The notes below the pieces were generated by a model. The model searched no databases. It saw only the letters and a list, made by a program, of their open reading frames with translations, and was not told the DNA's origin. Positions 25,516 to 32,728 of a DNA stretch of 57,194 nucleotides are shown one piece after another. Position 1 is the first letter of the stretch. Each line of letters opens with the position of its first letter. This stretch comes from Bacteroidales bacterium (lineage in GTDB: Bacteria > Bacteroidota > Bacteroidia > Bacteroidales > GCA-2748055), in contig JAIOZM010000017.1 of the NCBI GenBank assembly GCA_021740585.1, positions 1 through 57,194 of the forward strand, in the 5' to 3' direction. The position numbers were made by a program, and so were the translations under genes.

Positions 25516-27087
25516 TTAATTATGGAATATCATTTGATATTGTTGCTCAATTAGCACTATCTCATCATTCGTCAAAGCTGAAAATTCTTTGATTCGTGCT
25601 CGATTAGATAATGTTCCATTGTTTTGTTCAAGGAACCGGATTAATAAAGCCACTGTTTTATCAGGCATTTCATAATGGTCATCCAACCAAGCTTTCATTT
25701 GGTCGTAATTCTTCAAATATGAAACTTCTGCCGGAATAATTTCATTAATTGTGTAATCAATGCAATCAAACAGAAATTCTGCCTGTACCGTTGCGTCATA
25801 GTATTTGTAATAATCGGCAGTGTTATTTAAAACTTCGACATTATTATCCTGTGTTGTCTTCCATTCTATGAAATCAAGCAGAGGGTGAGAATAACTTTCG
25901 AGGACTTTCCGATAATCATCAATCTGTTCTAAAATTGCTGCTGATACCGGAAATATAATTCCCTGGGGTGTAAACTTCAACTTTGCCAGAATATGATGTA
26001 TAAGGTATCTATGGATCCTACCATTACCATCAACAAATGGATGAATGAATACGAATCCAAATGCAATCATAGCAGCAGTTAGAACAGGGTGAAATCCTGA
26101 TTTCTCAAGCTTGGAATCAGTCTTAACCAAACCATCCAATAATGCTTCCAGATCCTGCCATCGTGCTGAGATATGTTCCGGTATTGGTTCCCCGGTTGTT
26201 CTTTCATGTTCACCGACAAATCCACCTTCTTTACGGAACCCCATATGGATAAACCGGTCATTCTCGATAACAATCTGCTGAAGACGGATTAGTTCATCTT
26301 TCGATAATGGACGGTTCCCAGCCTGACCAATCACTTTACCCCATCTGGCTGCCCGGCTATTAGATGGTGTTTCTCCCTCAATATTAAAAGAAGCTTTCGA
26401 GTCTTTAAGAAGTAAAAAGGCCGAAGTTCTAAGCAAGATATCATTATGGACATTACGCACCAAACCAGTTGTTTTTTCTGAAAGATCCTCTTTTATATAT
26501 TTTTCCAATTTCTCACTCTTGCTGACTAATGGACAGAAATTTATTGTACCAGGAAGATTGTTCCTGATTCGATGGCGTGGTGAATTTTCACCTTTTCCTA
26601 TTGTATACTGTAGGTTTCCATCTAATAGAGGGATGTAATTACCTTCTTTCAGATCTGGAATATTCAGGGTCTTTTGTGTTAGCCATTCGTAAAGAAACCA
26701 TATTCTCCGGCTGAATTGGCTCAATGGTTCATTCTTGACCAATTTTTCAATAATTAATTCATCTACAGATTCAAAGAGTTTCTTGAAGAAAAGAAGATTG
26801 ATCCCTTCATATTTAATGCTAAATACAAGATTGCTATAAAGAGAATCCTGGGGTTTATGTCTCGGAGTCAAGACTATCCAACCAGGAACTTTATACTGTC
26901 TACGCTTTTCACTTATTAGAGCTAAGGTGCCTGGAAAAGGTATTGTAAGTCCTAATGCTTCAATAATTGCCCCGTATCCAACCAGCGTTCCTTTTTCAGG
27001 TGCCTGCCTTCCGTGAAAAATACTTATTTCTTGTAAGAAATTTGTTTTCTCAATTATTTCTCGTGAAAATCGTTTACTATTAGACAT
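25516..27087 (-). CDS. Fic-domain protein (class II, self-inhibited AMP transferase)
   Basis: 523 residues. The Fic motif is complete: HPFVDGNGRIHR (349-360), with the catalytic His349. The inhibitory motif SFNIEG (233-238) precedes the Fic fold, which marks class II enzymes held in check by their own helix. The N-terminal part (about 30-110) resembles a regulatory domain seen in other long Fic proteins. The C-terminal 60 residues (RIKEFSALTNDEIVLIEQQ) look like a winged-helix end. By family it transfers AMP to a protein; the target is unknown. It has a remarkable array of repeated sites around its start, so autoregulation through the C-terminal domain is a reasonable guess. Confidence 0.93.
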   Translation of the reverse strand: MSNSKRFSREIIEKTNFLQEISIFHGRQAPEKGTLVGYGAIIEALGLTIPFPGTLALISEKRRQYKVPGWIVLTPRHKPQDSLYSNLVFSIKYEGINLLFFKKLFESVDELIIEKLVKNEPLSQFSRRIWFLYEWLTQKTLNIPDLKEGNYIPLLDGNLQYTIGKGENSPRHRIRNNLPGTINFCPLVSKSEKLEKYIKEDLSEKTTGLVRNVHNDILLRTSAFLLLKDSKASFNIEGETPSNSRAARWGKVIGQAGNRPLSKDELIRLQQIVIENDRFIHMGFRKEGGFVGEHERTTGEPIPEHISARWQDLEALLDGLVKTDSKLEKSGFHPVLTAAMIAFGFVFIHPFVDGNGRIHRYLIHHILAKLKFTPQGIIFPVSAAILEQIDDYRKVLESYSHPLLDFIEWKTTQDNNVEVLNNTADYYKYYDATVQAEFLFDCIDYTINEIIPAEVSYLKNYDQMKAWLDDHYEMPDKTVALLIRFLEQNNGTLSNRARIKEFSALTNDEIVLIEQQYQMIFHN

Positions 27088-27182
27088 AAAGCGTGAAATC
27101 TGTTTAATGCAAATGTACGTGAAAAATGTTTATCGTCCGTGAAAAATGATTAAAAATTAACGCTATTCGTGAATAATACTTA
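27062..27182. promoter_or_regulatory. Five-copy operator-like array over the fic start (CGTGAAAAATGTTTA)
   Basis: Near-identical 15-mers start at 27062 (within fic codons 4-9), 27092, 27118, 27138 and 27168. All begin CGTGAA and end in TTA or a near match: CGTGAAAATCGTTTA, CGTGAAATCTGTTTA, CGTGAAAAATGTTTA, CGTGAAAAATGATTA, CGTGAATAATACTTA. Steps are 30, 26, 20 and 30 bp. All copies face the same way. This is an iteron-type arrangement across the promoter and start of the fic gene. Confidence 0.75.
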
Positions 27183-27363
27183 TTAATAGTGGTTTAATGA
27201 TGAAGTTTACAAAGAATTCTAAAGAAAAATTCACTCAAGATTACATATACCTAATCAAATCAATCCATAATATACCATTGTAATAAGCTCATCCAATTTA
27301 ATCCCCAATTCATACTGTTCGGTTGCCTGAGCACAAACATAAACATCGCATACTTTAATTCGT

Positions 27364-27525
27364 GGAAAAACCGCCCCTCAAGAACCACTCAAACCGCAAA
27401 TGTGTGAACCGCCACATCAATCGCACTTATTTCTCTATTATATTGATGCGTTGCGTTTCACATATTTCTTATCACAGGAACTAGTGGCTCAATGTAAAAC
27501 GGTTAAAGTGGTTCTCGATGACCGG
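27364..27525. repeat. Dyad-symmetric repeat, copy A (next to hipT)
   Basis: About 160 bp, homologous to 29350-29510. Shared blocks include ACCACTCAAACCGCAAATG, CACATCAATCG, ATTGATG, TTTACATATTTCTT-type sequence, CAGGAACT-GTGGCTCA and TGTAAAA. Each copy can fold on itself: AGAACCACT..AAACCG near the left pairs with CGGTT..AGTGGTTCT near the right, and CACATCAAT/ATTGATG close the centre, with about 30 unpaired bases in the right arm. The copy ends 12 bases past the hipT stop. Confidence 0.75.
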
Positions 27526-27537
27526 TTTTTCAACTAT

Positions 27538-28497
27538 TTATAAGGCTGTCATATTAAGTTGTATTGCCTTCTCCCTAATAAGTTTCTTATACTTCTTCTT
27601 CATTTCCTCTGGAAGAAAACTGATTTCAATAAACTCATCCCATTTAGAAAATGACTTCTGAAATTTATTAAATATATTCTCCAGAGACTTAGGTTCAACA
27701 TCAAATATCCTAAAAGCTTCTATAAAATCTTTTCTCCTGATCTTTTTCTTTTTCCCATTAAGCGTTAAAGCAAGATCTTCATCGTCTCCACTTACCACCA
27801 GCGAGGAAGCAACCATATCGTATGCCGGAGAAAGAACATATCCGGTTCCGGGCTTATCGATTAATGAGAAATTTTTTAGGTGCATGTCGGCATTACCTGT
27901 AAGAAAAGAAAATAATACCTGTTCGAAATAATTGACTATATCCAACACAGGGTTCTCTGAGAATGCAATTATGGCCCTGCCAATCTGCTCATAGGAACCA
28001 TGGTATTTGTGTTCCGTCAGTCTTTCGGTTAACTGGCACATATCTTCCATGTGGATTTTCTGGTCTTTACTCCTGTCAATTCTCCTGGTGATGTAAGCTA
28101 AATTTCCTGATTCAAGTCTGACAAGTGAATGAGGTACAACTTCAATACCTGAGATTCCTGCAAGGTGCATCGTAAGATCCTCTACTTCAGGAAGATTTTC
28201 ATATACTTCAGAGGGTGGTTTCAGTATAAAATTCCCCCAAAGTCCAACAATGGTGAAGCGCTTAGGTCCGGAATTCTTAGATATTTTCTCAATTTCAAGC
28301 GAAAGCTTTGGCTGTACACCGGTAACTGCGGTCTGCGACTTAATTACTTTTTCAGCCAGCTGTAGCATCTGATCTTCTGACCAGGGCAAAAGAGGTGGCA
28401 TCTCAGTACCGAATATTTTCCGACTACAATTCCGGTGGAAATCATTTTCCCCACCCTCAATAAGCTGGTAACAATATAAGCATCTGTTCTTTTTCAT
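27538..28497 (-). CDS. hipT: HipA-like Ser/Thr kinase toxin of a HipBST system
   Basis: 319 residues, shorter than classical HipA because the N-terminal subdomain is a separate gene. A zinc-knuckle-like start (Cys6, Cys9, His21, Cys24) precedes the Gly-rich loop SQTAVTGVQPKLS (54-66). That loop contains Ser and Thr residues that could be autophosphorylated. The kinase core shows GNADMHLKN (201-209, catalytic Asp204) and the metal-binding Asp227 in SPAYDMVAS. Known HipT enzymes phosphorylate tryptophanyl-tRNA synthetase and stop translation; the target here is inferred. The start overlaps hipS by four bases. Confidence 0.92.
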   Translation of the reverse strand: MKKNRCLYCYQLIEGGENDFHRNCSRKIFGTEMPPLLPWSEDQMLQLAEKVIKSQTAVTGVQPKLSLEIEKISKNSGPKRFTIVGLWGNFILKPPSEVYENLPEVEDLTMHLAGISGIEVVPHSLVRLESGNLAYITRRIDRSKDQKIHMEDMCQLTERLTEHKYHGSYEQIGRAIIAFSENPVLDIVNYFEQVLFSFLTGNADMHLKNFSLIDKPGTGYVLSPAYDMVASSLVVSGDDEDLALTLNGKKKKIRRKDFIEAFRIFDVEPKSLENIFNKFQKSFSKWDEFIEISFLPEEMKKKYKKLIREKAIQLNMTAL

Positions 28498-28823
28498 AAT
28501 TGACTTGATTGAACTTCTTCAATACTCACTGCACCAATACAATCCTTACAGCAAACCAAAAGCAAACCCATACGATCGCGTTCATTTAGCTTCCAGTTTT
28601 TCTCTGCAATCTCCAATAACCATCCTTCAGGAATCAATCCGTCAAAAAACGGGAACATAGTTTTACTTTTAAAAGCCTGAGCCTGAATCGGAAGAGTGAG
28701 GCTGATATGTTTATTATCAGTTTCATTTATATATGCTGTATCATAGATAAAGCTATACCCCTCCTCGTCTTCCGTTAGCATTCCGGCTAATTTATTCCCC
28801 ATATAAACTTTTGCCTGTCTCAT
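28494..28823 (-). CDS. hipS: HipS-like protein (HipA N-terminal subdomain)
   Basis: 109 residues equivalent to the N-subdomain 1 of HipA: AKVYMGNKLAGMLTEDEEGYSFIYD at the start, ISLTLPIQ in the middle, FPFFDGLIPEGWLLE and a C-terminal DRMGLLLVCCKDCIGAV. In the tripartite HipBST systems this small protein, not HipB, neutralises the kinase. It overlaps hipT and hipB by four bases each (ATGA junctions), so the three are translationally coupled. A CCKDC cysteine cluster near the C terminus is unusual but of unknown meaning. Confidence 0.9.
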   Translation of the reverse strand: MRQAKVYMGNKLAGMLTEDEEGYSFIYDTAYINETDNKHISLTLPIQAQAFKSKTMFPFFDGLIPEGWLLEIAEKNWKLNERDRMGLLLVCCKDCIGAVSIEEVQSSQL

Positions 28824-29050
28824 TCATTTAATAATTTATCCCGGTTTATCGGACCAGGTTTCAATTCCTGGCCAAAAAGCTTAAGCACCTGGTTCACCTT
28901 ATCCATCCTGAGGGTGGACTTACCCTGTTCCAAGTCGCGAATAAACCTTATTCCCACACCAGCCTTATCAGCCAATTGTTGTTGGGTAAGACTGGATAGT
29001 TTTCGCTTTTCTTTTAAAAACAAAGCCAAACTTGTTATTGCATTTTCCAT
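28820..29050 (-). CDS. hipB: HipB-like HTH regulator
   Basis: 76-residue Cro/CI-type helix-turn-helix protein (LTQQQLADKAGVGIRFIRDLEQGKSTLRMDKVNQVLKLFG read in parts, residues about 18-58). It is the first gene of the hipB-hipS-hipT operon. HipB proteins bind palindromic operators and repress the operon, assisted by the toxin complex. Three matching palindromes lie directly upstream of its start, the nearest only three bases away. It ends in a short PINRDKLLNE tail and has no toxin-neutralising domain. Confidence 0.92.
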   Translation of the reverse strand: MENAITSLALFLKEKRKLSSLTQQQLADKAGVGIRFIRDLEQGKSTLRMDKVNQVLKLFGQELKPGPINRDKLLNE

Positions 29051-29053
29051 AAC

Positions 29054-29152
29054 TATACCATTTCGGGTATAAAGATAGTAAATTATTTATAAACTATACC
29101 TTTTCGGGTATATATTAAATATTTTATCAAATATTATACCCTATCTGGTATA
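29054..29152. promoter_or_regulatory. Three phased hipB operators, TATACC-N6-GGTATA
   Basis: Perfect 6+6 palindromes at 29054-29071 (spacer ATTTCG), 29095-29112 (TTTTCG) and 29135-29152 (CTATCT). Starts are 41 and 40 bp apart, about four helical turns, so all would lie on one face of the DNA. The first abuts the hipB start codon. The third is shared with the 50-bp repeat R1. Confidence 0.88.
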
Positions 29153-29189
29153 ATTTAGGTGATTTAAGGGTATATTGAAGCTCAATTGG
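29140..29189. repeat. 50-bp direct repeat R1 (hipB side)
   Basis: Matches 31301-31350 at 47 of 50 positions, including 33 identical bases at the start (CCTATCTGGTATAATTTAGG and onward). It includes the right half of the third hip operator. Confidence 0.9.
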
Positions 29190-29349
29190 GACTCAGGATC
29201 AAAATGAATCTCTCTTAAGGCTTAAAAGCTAACTACTCCAATATTTCCGGGAAATGTTTCCTTCACCATGGGGAGTCATTCCTTCATTCCGGAAAGTGAT
29301 TTTTTACCTACGAAAAGTATTTTTCCAGCACGGCAAAGTGTTTCCTCAG

Positions 29350-29510
29350 TGAAAAACCCGCTTCTTAAGTACCACTCAAACCGCAAATGACTCAACCACC
29401 ACATCAATCGTAGCTATATTTCTTAAATTGATGTGCTAAGTTTTACATATTTCTTCGGACAGGAACTGGTGGCTCATTGTAAAATGGTGAAAGTGTTTCC
29501 CGATAAGTGG
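29350..29510. repeat. Dyad-symmetric repeat, copy B (before xre)
   Basis: Second copy of the element at 27364-27525, with the same order of shared blocks and the same self-complementary layout (ACCACTCAAACCGC near the left, TGGTGAAAGTG near the right, CACATCAAT and ATTGATGTG in the middle). It stands between R1 and the xre operon. The rest of 29190-29657 is otherwise gene-free apart from the xre promoter. Confidence 0.75.
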
Positions 29511-29592
29511 AATTTGCAGTTAAGCTCAAATCGAACAGCTTCATTTTCAATAGTGACCCTGCCAAAAAGCATATTCAAAAAATCAATAAATA

Positions 29593-29643
29593 TTGTTACA
29601 TATTTTATAATATTTATTTTTTATACTATATTTGTAACATATT
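29593..29643 (+). promoter_or_regulatory. xre promoter with two TTGTWACATATT sites
   Basis: TTGTTACATATT (29593-29604) and TTGTAACATATT (29632-29643) differ at one base and lie 39 bp apart. Between them is a perfect -7 box TATATTTG (29627-29634) that overlaps the second site. The xre start codon is 15 bases downstream. This is the layout expected for autorepression by the Xre protein. Confidence 0.6.
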
Positions 29644-29657
29644 CTTAACCATCAACC

Positions 29658-29996
29658 ATGAACAAAATAATCGGCAAAAACCTTAAAGCCTGGCGAGTAA
29701 AATTAGGCTATTCCCAGGAAATTATAGCTGAATATCTAGGGATTTCAAGAGAAAATATTAGCTATTATGAAACTGGTGAAAGAGAGATTCCTGTAAAACA
29801 CCTTGAAAAAGTTTCTGAACTATTTGGAATTGAACCTGACTTGTTATTTGAAGAAAATATGAAAATCCAAGATACAGAAATGGCATTAGCATTTAGAAAT
29901 GACAACAATCTTTCGGTTGATTCATTGCAGAAAATTGCTCAATTCAAGAAAATAGTCAGAAATTATTTGATGATGGATTCGAAAATGAAAAACTGA
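29658..29996 (+). CDS. Xre-family HTH regulator, first gene of the ImmA-PIN operon
   Basis: 112 residues. A Cro/CI HTH fills residues about 6-62: NLKAWRVKLGYSQEIIAEYLGISRENISYYETGEREIP, then LEKVSELFGIEPDLLFEE. A helical tail of about 45 residues follows and may bind the protease partner. ImmA/IrrE proteases typically cleave a neighbouring Xre regulator to relieve repression, and the protease gene starts 17 bases downstream. Two near-identical sites flank its -7 box, fitting autoregulation. Confidence 0.9.
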   Translation: MNKIIGKNLKAWRVKLGYSQEIIAEYLGISRENISYYETGEREIPVKHLEKVSELFGIEPDLLFEENMKIQDTEMALAFRNDNNLSVDSLQKIAQFKKIVRNYLMMDSKMKN

Positions 29997-30012
29997 ACAG
30001 TAAAAAGCTAAA

Positions 30013-30738
30013 ATGATTGATCAAGAACTAAAACAAGAAGCCTATGAACTAAGGAAAAACTTTGGTCTCTCAGAAATCCAGGCCATTTCTTTCAAAGATT
30101 TATTCCTCAATAAAAATATTCTCATTTACCACACATCCCTTGATATGGAATTCTCAGGGATGGCCATACAGACTGGAGAATACAGATTCATCCTTGTAAA
30201 TTCAAATCACCCTATTGGAAGACAGCATTTTACAATTTGTCATGAATTATTTCATTTATATGTAGATAAGAATTTTTCATCCCACCGCTGCCAAACAGGC
30301 CTTTTTGACAAGAAAAATAGGTCGGAATTTGAAGCGGATATGTTTGCCTCCTACTTTTTATTACCGGAACCAGGACTTCTTTCGATGATCCCCAAAGTTG
30401 AAAGAACAAAAGACAAGGTCAAAATCTCAACTATTGTTAAAATAGAACAGTATTACGGCTGTTCCCGGAAGGCATTGGCCAACCGCTTACTTTTCCTTAA
30501 TAAAGTTTCAAGCGAATATCGGGATGAACTTTGTAGAAATGTGAAACAATCTGCGCAACACCATGGTTACCCTATCGACTTATATTCTTCAGGAAACGAG
30601 GGGGTCTTATGGGGTAATTATGGGATCAAGGCAAAACATCTATTTGATTCAGGAAAGGTATCAGAAGGGCATTTTGCATCTTTAATGGCTGATATTGGCA
30701 TTGACATCTTTGAAAACCTTGAAGATTATGGAGATTAA
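30013..30738 (+). CDS. ImmA/IrrE-family zinc protease
   Basis: 241 residues. Zinc site CHELFHLY (His77, Glu78, His81) with the third ligand probably Glu107 in RSEFEADMFASYFLLP, the usual ImmA/IrrE pattern. The C-terminal 110 residues carry a helical region (VKIEQYYGCSRKALANRLLFL) of the kind that follows the protease in many two-gene Xre/ImmA pairs. By analogy with ImmA of ICEBs1 and IrrE it would cut the Xre regulator encoded just upstream in response to stress. The next gene starts inside its last codons (11-base overlap). Confidence 0.92.
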   Translation: MIDQELKQEAYELRKNFGLSEIQAISFKDLFLNKNILIYHTSLDMEFSGMAIQTGEYRFILVNSNHPIGRQHFTICHELFHLYVDKNFSSHRCQTGLFDKKNRSEFEADMFASYFLLPEPGLLSMIPKVERTKDKVKISTIVKIEQYYGCSRKALANRLLFLNKVSSEYRDELCRNVKQSAQHHGYPIDLYSSGNEGVLWGNYGIKAKHLFDSGKVSEGHFASLMADIGIDIFENLEDYGD

Positions 30739-31279
30739 GATTAATGTCAAAGCCAAAATCCTGATTGACGCTGATGTTCTAATACATTTTATAAAAGGGG
30801 AACAAACCGGAATATTACATAAAATATTTCCCAATGAGCTCTACCTGATTGACATTGTCTTTGAGGAAGTTTTCAAGTACAGCTCGCAAAGAGTAAACAT
30901 TGAGAATCTTATTCGATTCGGTATTGTCAGGGAAATAAAATTAGACGATTCCGGATTCGAGATAAAAAGTGAGTACCATCGGCTTACTGGTTCAAAAGGA
31001 GGCAACCGAGGCAAAGGAGAAAGTGCTATTATGTCATACTGCAGATATAATGCAGATATAATTGCCAGTAGTAACCTTGCCGATATTGTAGATTATTGCA
31101 ATGAATATGGTATAATCTATATAACTACAATGGATTTTCTTGCAGAAGCTTTTCGGAAAAAAATCTTAACTGAAAAGGAATGCGATGAATTTATTAAAAG
31201 AGTTAAATCTAAGGGTAGTCGTCTCATCGCTTCAATAAACCATATCCGAGATTATAAATCCAGAATAACTAACACATAA
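30728..31279 (+). CDS. PIN-domain putative RNase toxin
   Basis: 183 residues from ATG 30728; an in-frame ATG at 30695 would lie deep inside the protease gene, so I prefer the later start. PIN features are visible: ILIDADVLIHFI with Asp14/Asp16 at the first strand, an acidic IVFEEVF helix around 46, GKGESAI in the middle, ASSNLADIV and a late acidic TTMDFLAEAF. VapC-type PIN proteins cut RNA. The gene is translationally coupled to an Xre-ImmA pair rather than to a VapB-like antitoxin, so inhibition would have to come from the Xre or the protease. That is inference. Confidence 0.85.
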   Translation: MEIKINVKAKILIDADVLIHFIKGEQTGILHKIFPNELYLIDIVFEEVFKYSSQRVNIENLIRFGIVREIKLDDSGFEIKSEYHRLTGSKGGNRGKGESAIMSYCRYNADIIASSNLADIVDYCNEYGIIYITTMDFLAEAFRKKILTEKECDEFIKRVKSKGSRLIASINHIRDYKSRITNT

Positions 31280-31300
31280 AAATATCCAGCTACCAATCTA

Positions 31301-31350
31301 CCTATCTGGTATAATTTAGGTGATTTAAGGGTACTCTGAAGCTCAATTGG
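31301..31350. repeat. 50-bp direct repeat R2 (after the PIN gene)
   Basis: Second copy of R1 (29140-29189), 22 bases past the PIN stop codon. It keeps a decayed hip operator (TACC-TATCT-GGTATA, spacer one base short). It forms the right edge of the island before the permease terminator. Confidence 0.9.
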
Positions 31351-31362
31351 AAATCAAAAAAA

Positions 31363-31387
31363 CAGGCCGAACAAAACGCCCGGCCTG
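31363..31387 (-). terminator. Terminator of the purine permease operon
   Basis: CAGGCCG (31363-31369) and CGGCCTG (31381-31387) with an 11-base loop. On the minus strand the stem is followed by a T7 run (complement of the A run at 31356-31362). It serves the permease gene that ends at 31410. Confidence 0.8.
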
Positions 31388-31409
31388 CTATATCATATTT
31401 CGAAAAACC

Positions 31410-32717
31410 CTACATAAGAAACTTCAACAAGAATAAAACAGCCAGTACGGCGGTTACTATTGATATATCCTTGAACTTCCCGGTTAGAACTTTAAGGATA
31501 ACGAATGATAATACCCCAAACAAAATGCCCTCTGCTATAGAATAGGTAAGTGGCATCATAATAATGGTTAAAAATACCGGTATCGATTCGGTATAATCGT
31601 CGAAACTGATGTTTTTAATCGGCGACATCATCATCGCTCCTACCAAAACCAGAGCTGAAGCCGTTGCTGCACTTGGAATCATCAGGAATATCGGCGACAA
31701 GAAAAGGGCCAGAATGAACATAATGGCAACGGTTAGTGATGTTAATCCTGTTCGGCCACCTTCTGAAACTCCTGCGGCACTTTCTACATAGGTGGTTACA
31801 GTTGACGTTCCCAGCATGGCTCCAAAAGTGGTACCAACTGCATCGGCCATCAAAGCTTGCTTAACTCTCGGCACACGACCCTCTTTGTCGAGCATATTGG
31901 CTTTGGATGAAACCCCGATTAAGGTTCCAACGGTATCAAACATATCTACAAAGAGGAAGGTAAATACAACCATAAGCATATCCATGGTGAATATCTGATT
32001 CCATTCGAATTTCATAAAAATGGGACTGAGCGATGGGGGTAATACCTCCAGACTGTCTGGTAAATGGGTCACATGGAAAGGCAAGCCAATGAGGGTTCCG
32101 GCAAGGATACCGATCAGGAGAGCTCCTTTAACACGCAATGCCAATAATGCAGCGGTAATAACAAGGGCAAGGATGGCCACTATGGCACCTGCATTATTAA
32201 CCGTGTCGGTAAGATCTCCCAAACCAACAAAGGTAGCCGGATTGCTAACGATGATCCCGGCATTCTTTAGTCCGATAAACGCAATAAATAAACCAATCCC
32301 TACCGAAATGGCATGCTTCATATTGGTGGGAATGGAATTCACAATCATCTCGCGGATATTAAACACAGTAAGCAGGATAAATATGAGTCCTTCCAGAAAA
32401 ACTGCGGTAAGTGCAAACTGCCAGCTGTGTCCCATTCCCAATACCACCGTAAAGGCAAAAAAAGCATTCAGACCCATTCCCGGAGCTAATGCAAAAGGCA
32501 ATTTAGCATATAATGCCATAACCAGGGTGGCGATAATGGAGGCAATAGCTGTGGCTGTAAATACCGCTCCTTTATCCATTCCTGCAGCGCTTAATATATC
32601 AGGATTAACAGCCAGAATATAGGCCATAGTCATAAAGGTGGTTATACCTGCAATAATTTCTGTGCGTACAGTGGTTTTGTTTTCCTGTAGCTTAAAAAAT
32701 CTATCGATAAAATTCAT
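31410..32717 (-). CDS. NCS2-family purine permease (AzgA/PbuG type)
   Basis: 435 residues with about 13 hydrophobic membrane segments. The short N-terminal head (RFFKLQENKTTVRTEIIAGITTFMTMAYILAVNP) and the ALAPGMGLNAFFAF loop are the hallmark of the AzgA/PbuG/PbuO branch of nucleobase transporters. A later stretch VDMFDTVGTLIGVSSKANM is also conserved. Members import hypoxanthine, guanine or adenine with protons. The DUF5020 outer-membrane gene lies immediately upstream on the same strand, 11 bases away, so the pair probably moves a nucleobase or nucleoside across both membranes. The exact substrate is not readable. Confidence 0.93.
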   Translation of the reverse strand: MNFIDRFFKLQENKTTVRTEIIAGITTFMTMAYILAVNPDILSAAGMDKGAVFTATAIASIIATLVMALYAKLPFALAPGMGLNAFFAFTVVLGMGHSWQFALTAVFLEGLIFILLTVFNIREMIVNSIPTNMKHAISVGIGLFIAFIGLKNAGIIVSNPATFVGLGDLTDTVNNAGAIVAILALVITAALLALRVKGALLIGILAGTLIGLPFHVTHLPDSLEVLPPSLSPIFMKFEWNQIFTMDMLMVVFTFLFVDMFDTVGTLIGVSSKANMLDKEGRVPRVKQALMADAVGTTFGAMLGTSTVTTYVESAAGVSEGGRTGLTSLTVAIMFILALFLSPIFLMIPSAATASALVLVGAMMMSPIKNISFDDYTESIPVFLTIIMMPLTYSIAEGILFGVLSFVILKVLTGKFKDISIVTAVLAVLFLLKFLM

Positions 32718-32728
32718 TGTATATGGAT

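Noticed and set aside
27062..27182. CRISPR array
   Set aside because: Units are only 15 bp, irregularly spaced, and one lies inside a gene; this fits operators.
27364..29510. Integron attC sites
   Set aside because: No GTTRRRY/RYYYAAC core pair and no integron integrase in the window.
29433..29648. 71-codon frame in repeat B
   Set aside because: It lies in the dyad repeat and the xre promoter; the similar frame in repeat A reflects DNA homology, and changes are not concentrated at third codon positions.
12156..31400. Direct duplication of the tRNA-Cys 3' end as att site
   Set aside because: I searched by eye for the TTCGAATCCG tRNA segment across the island and found no second copy in this window.
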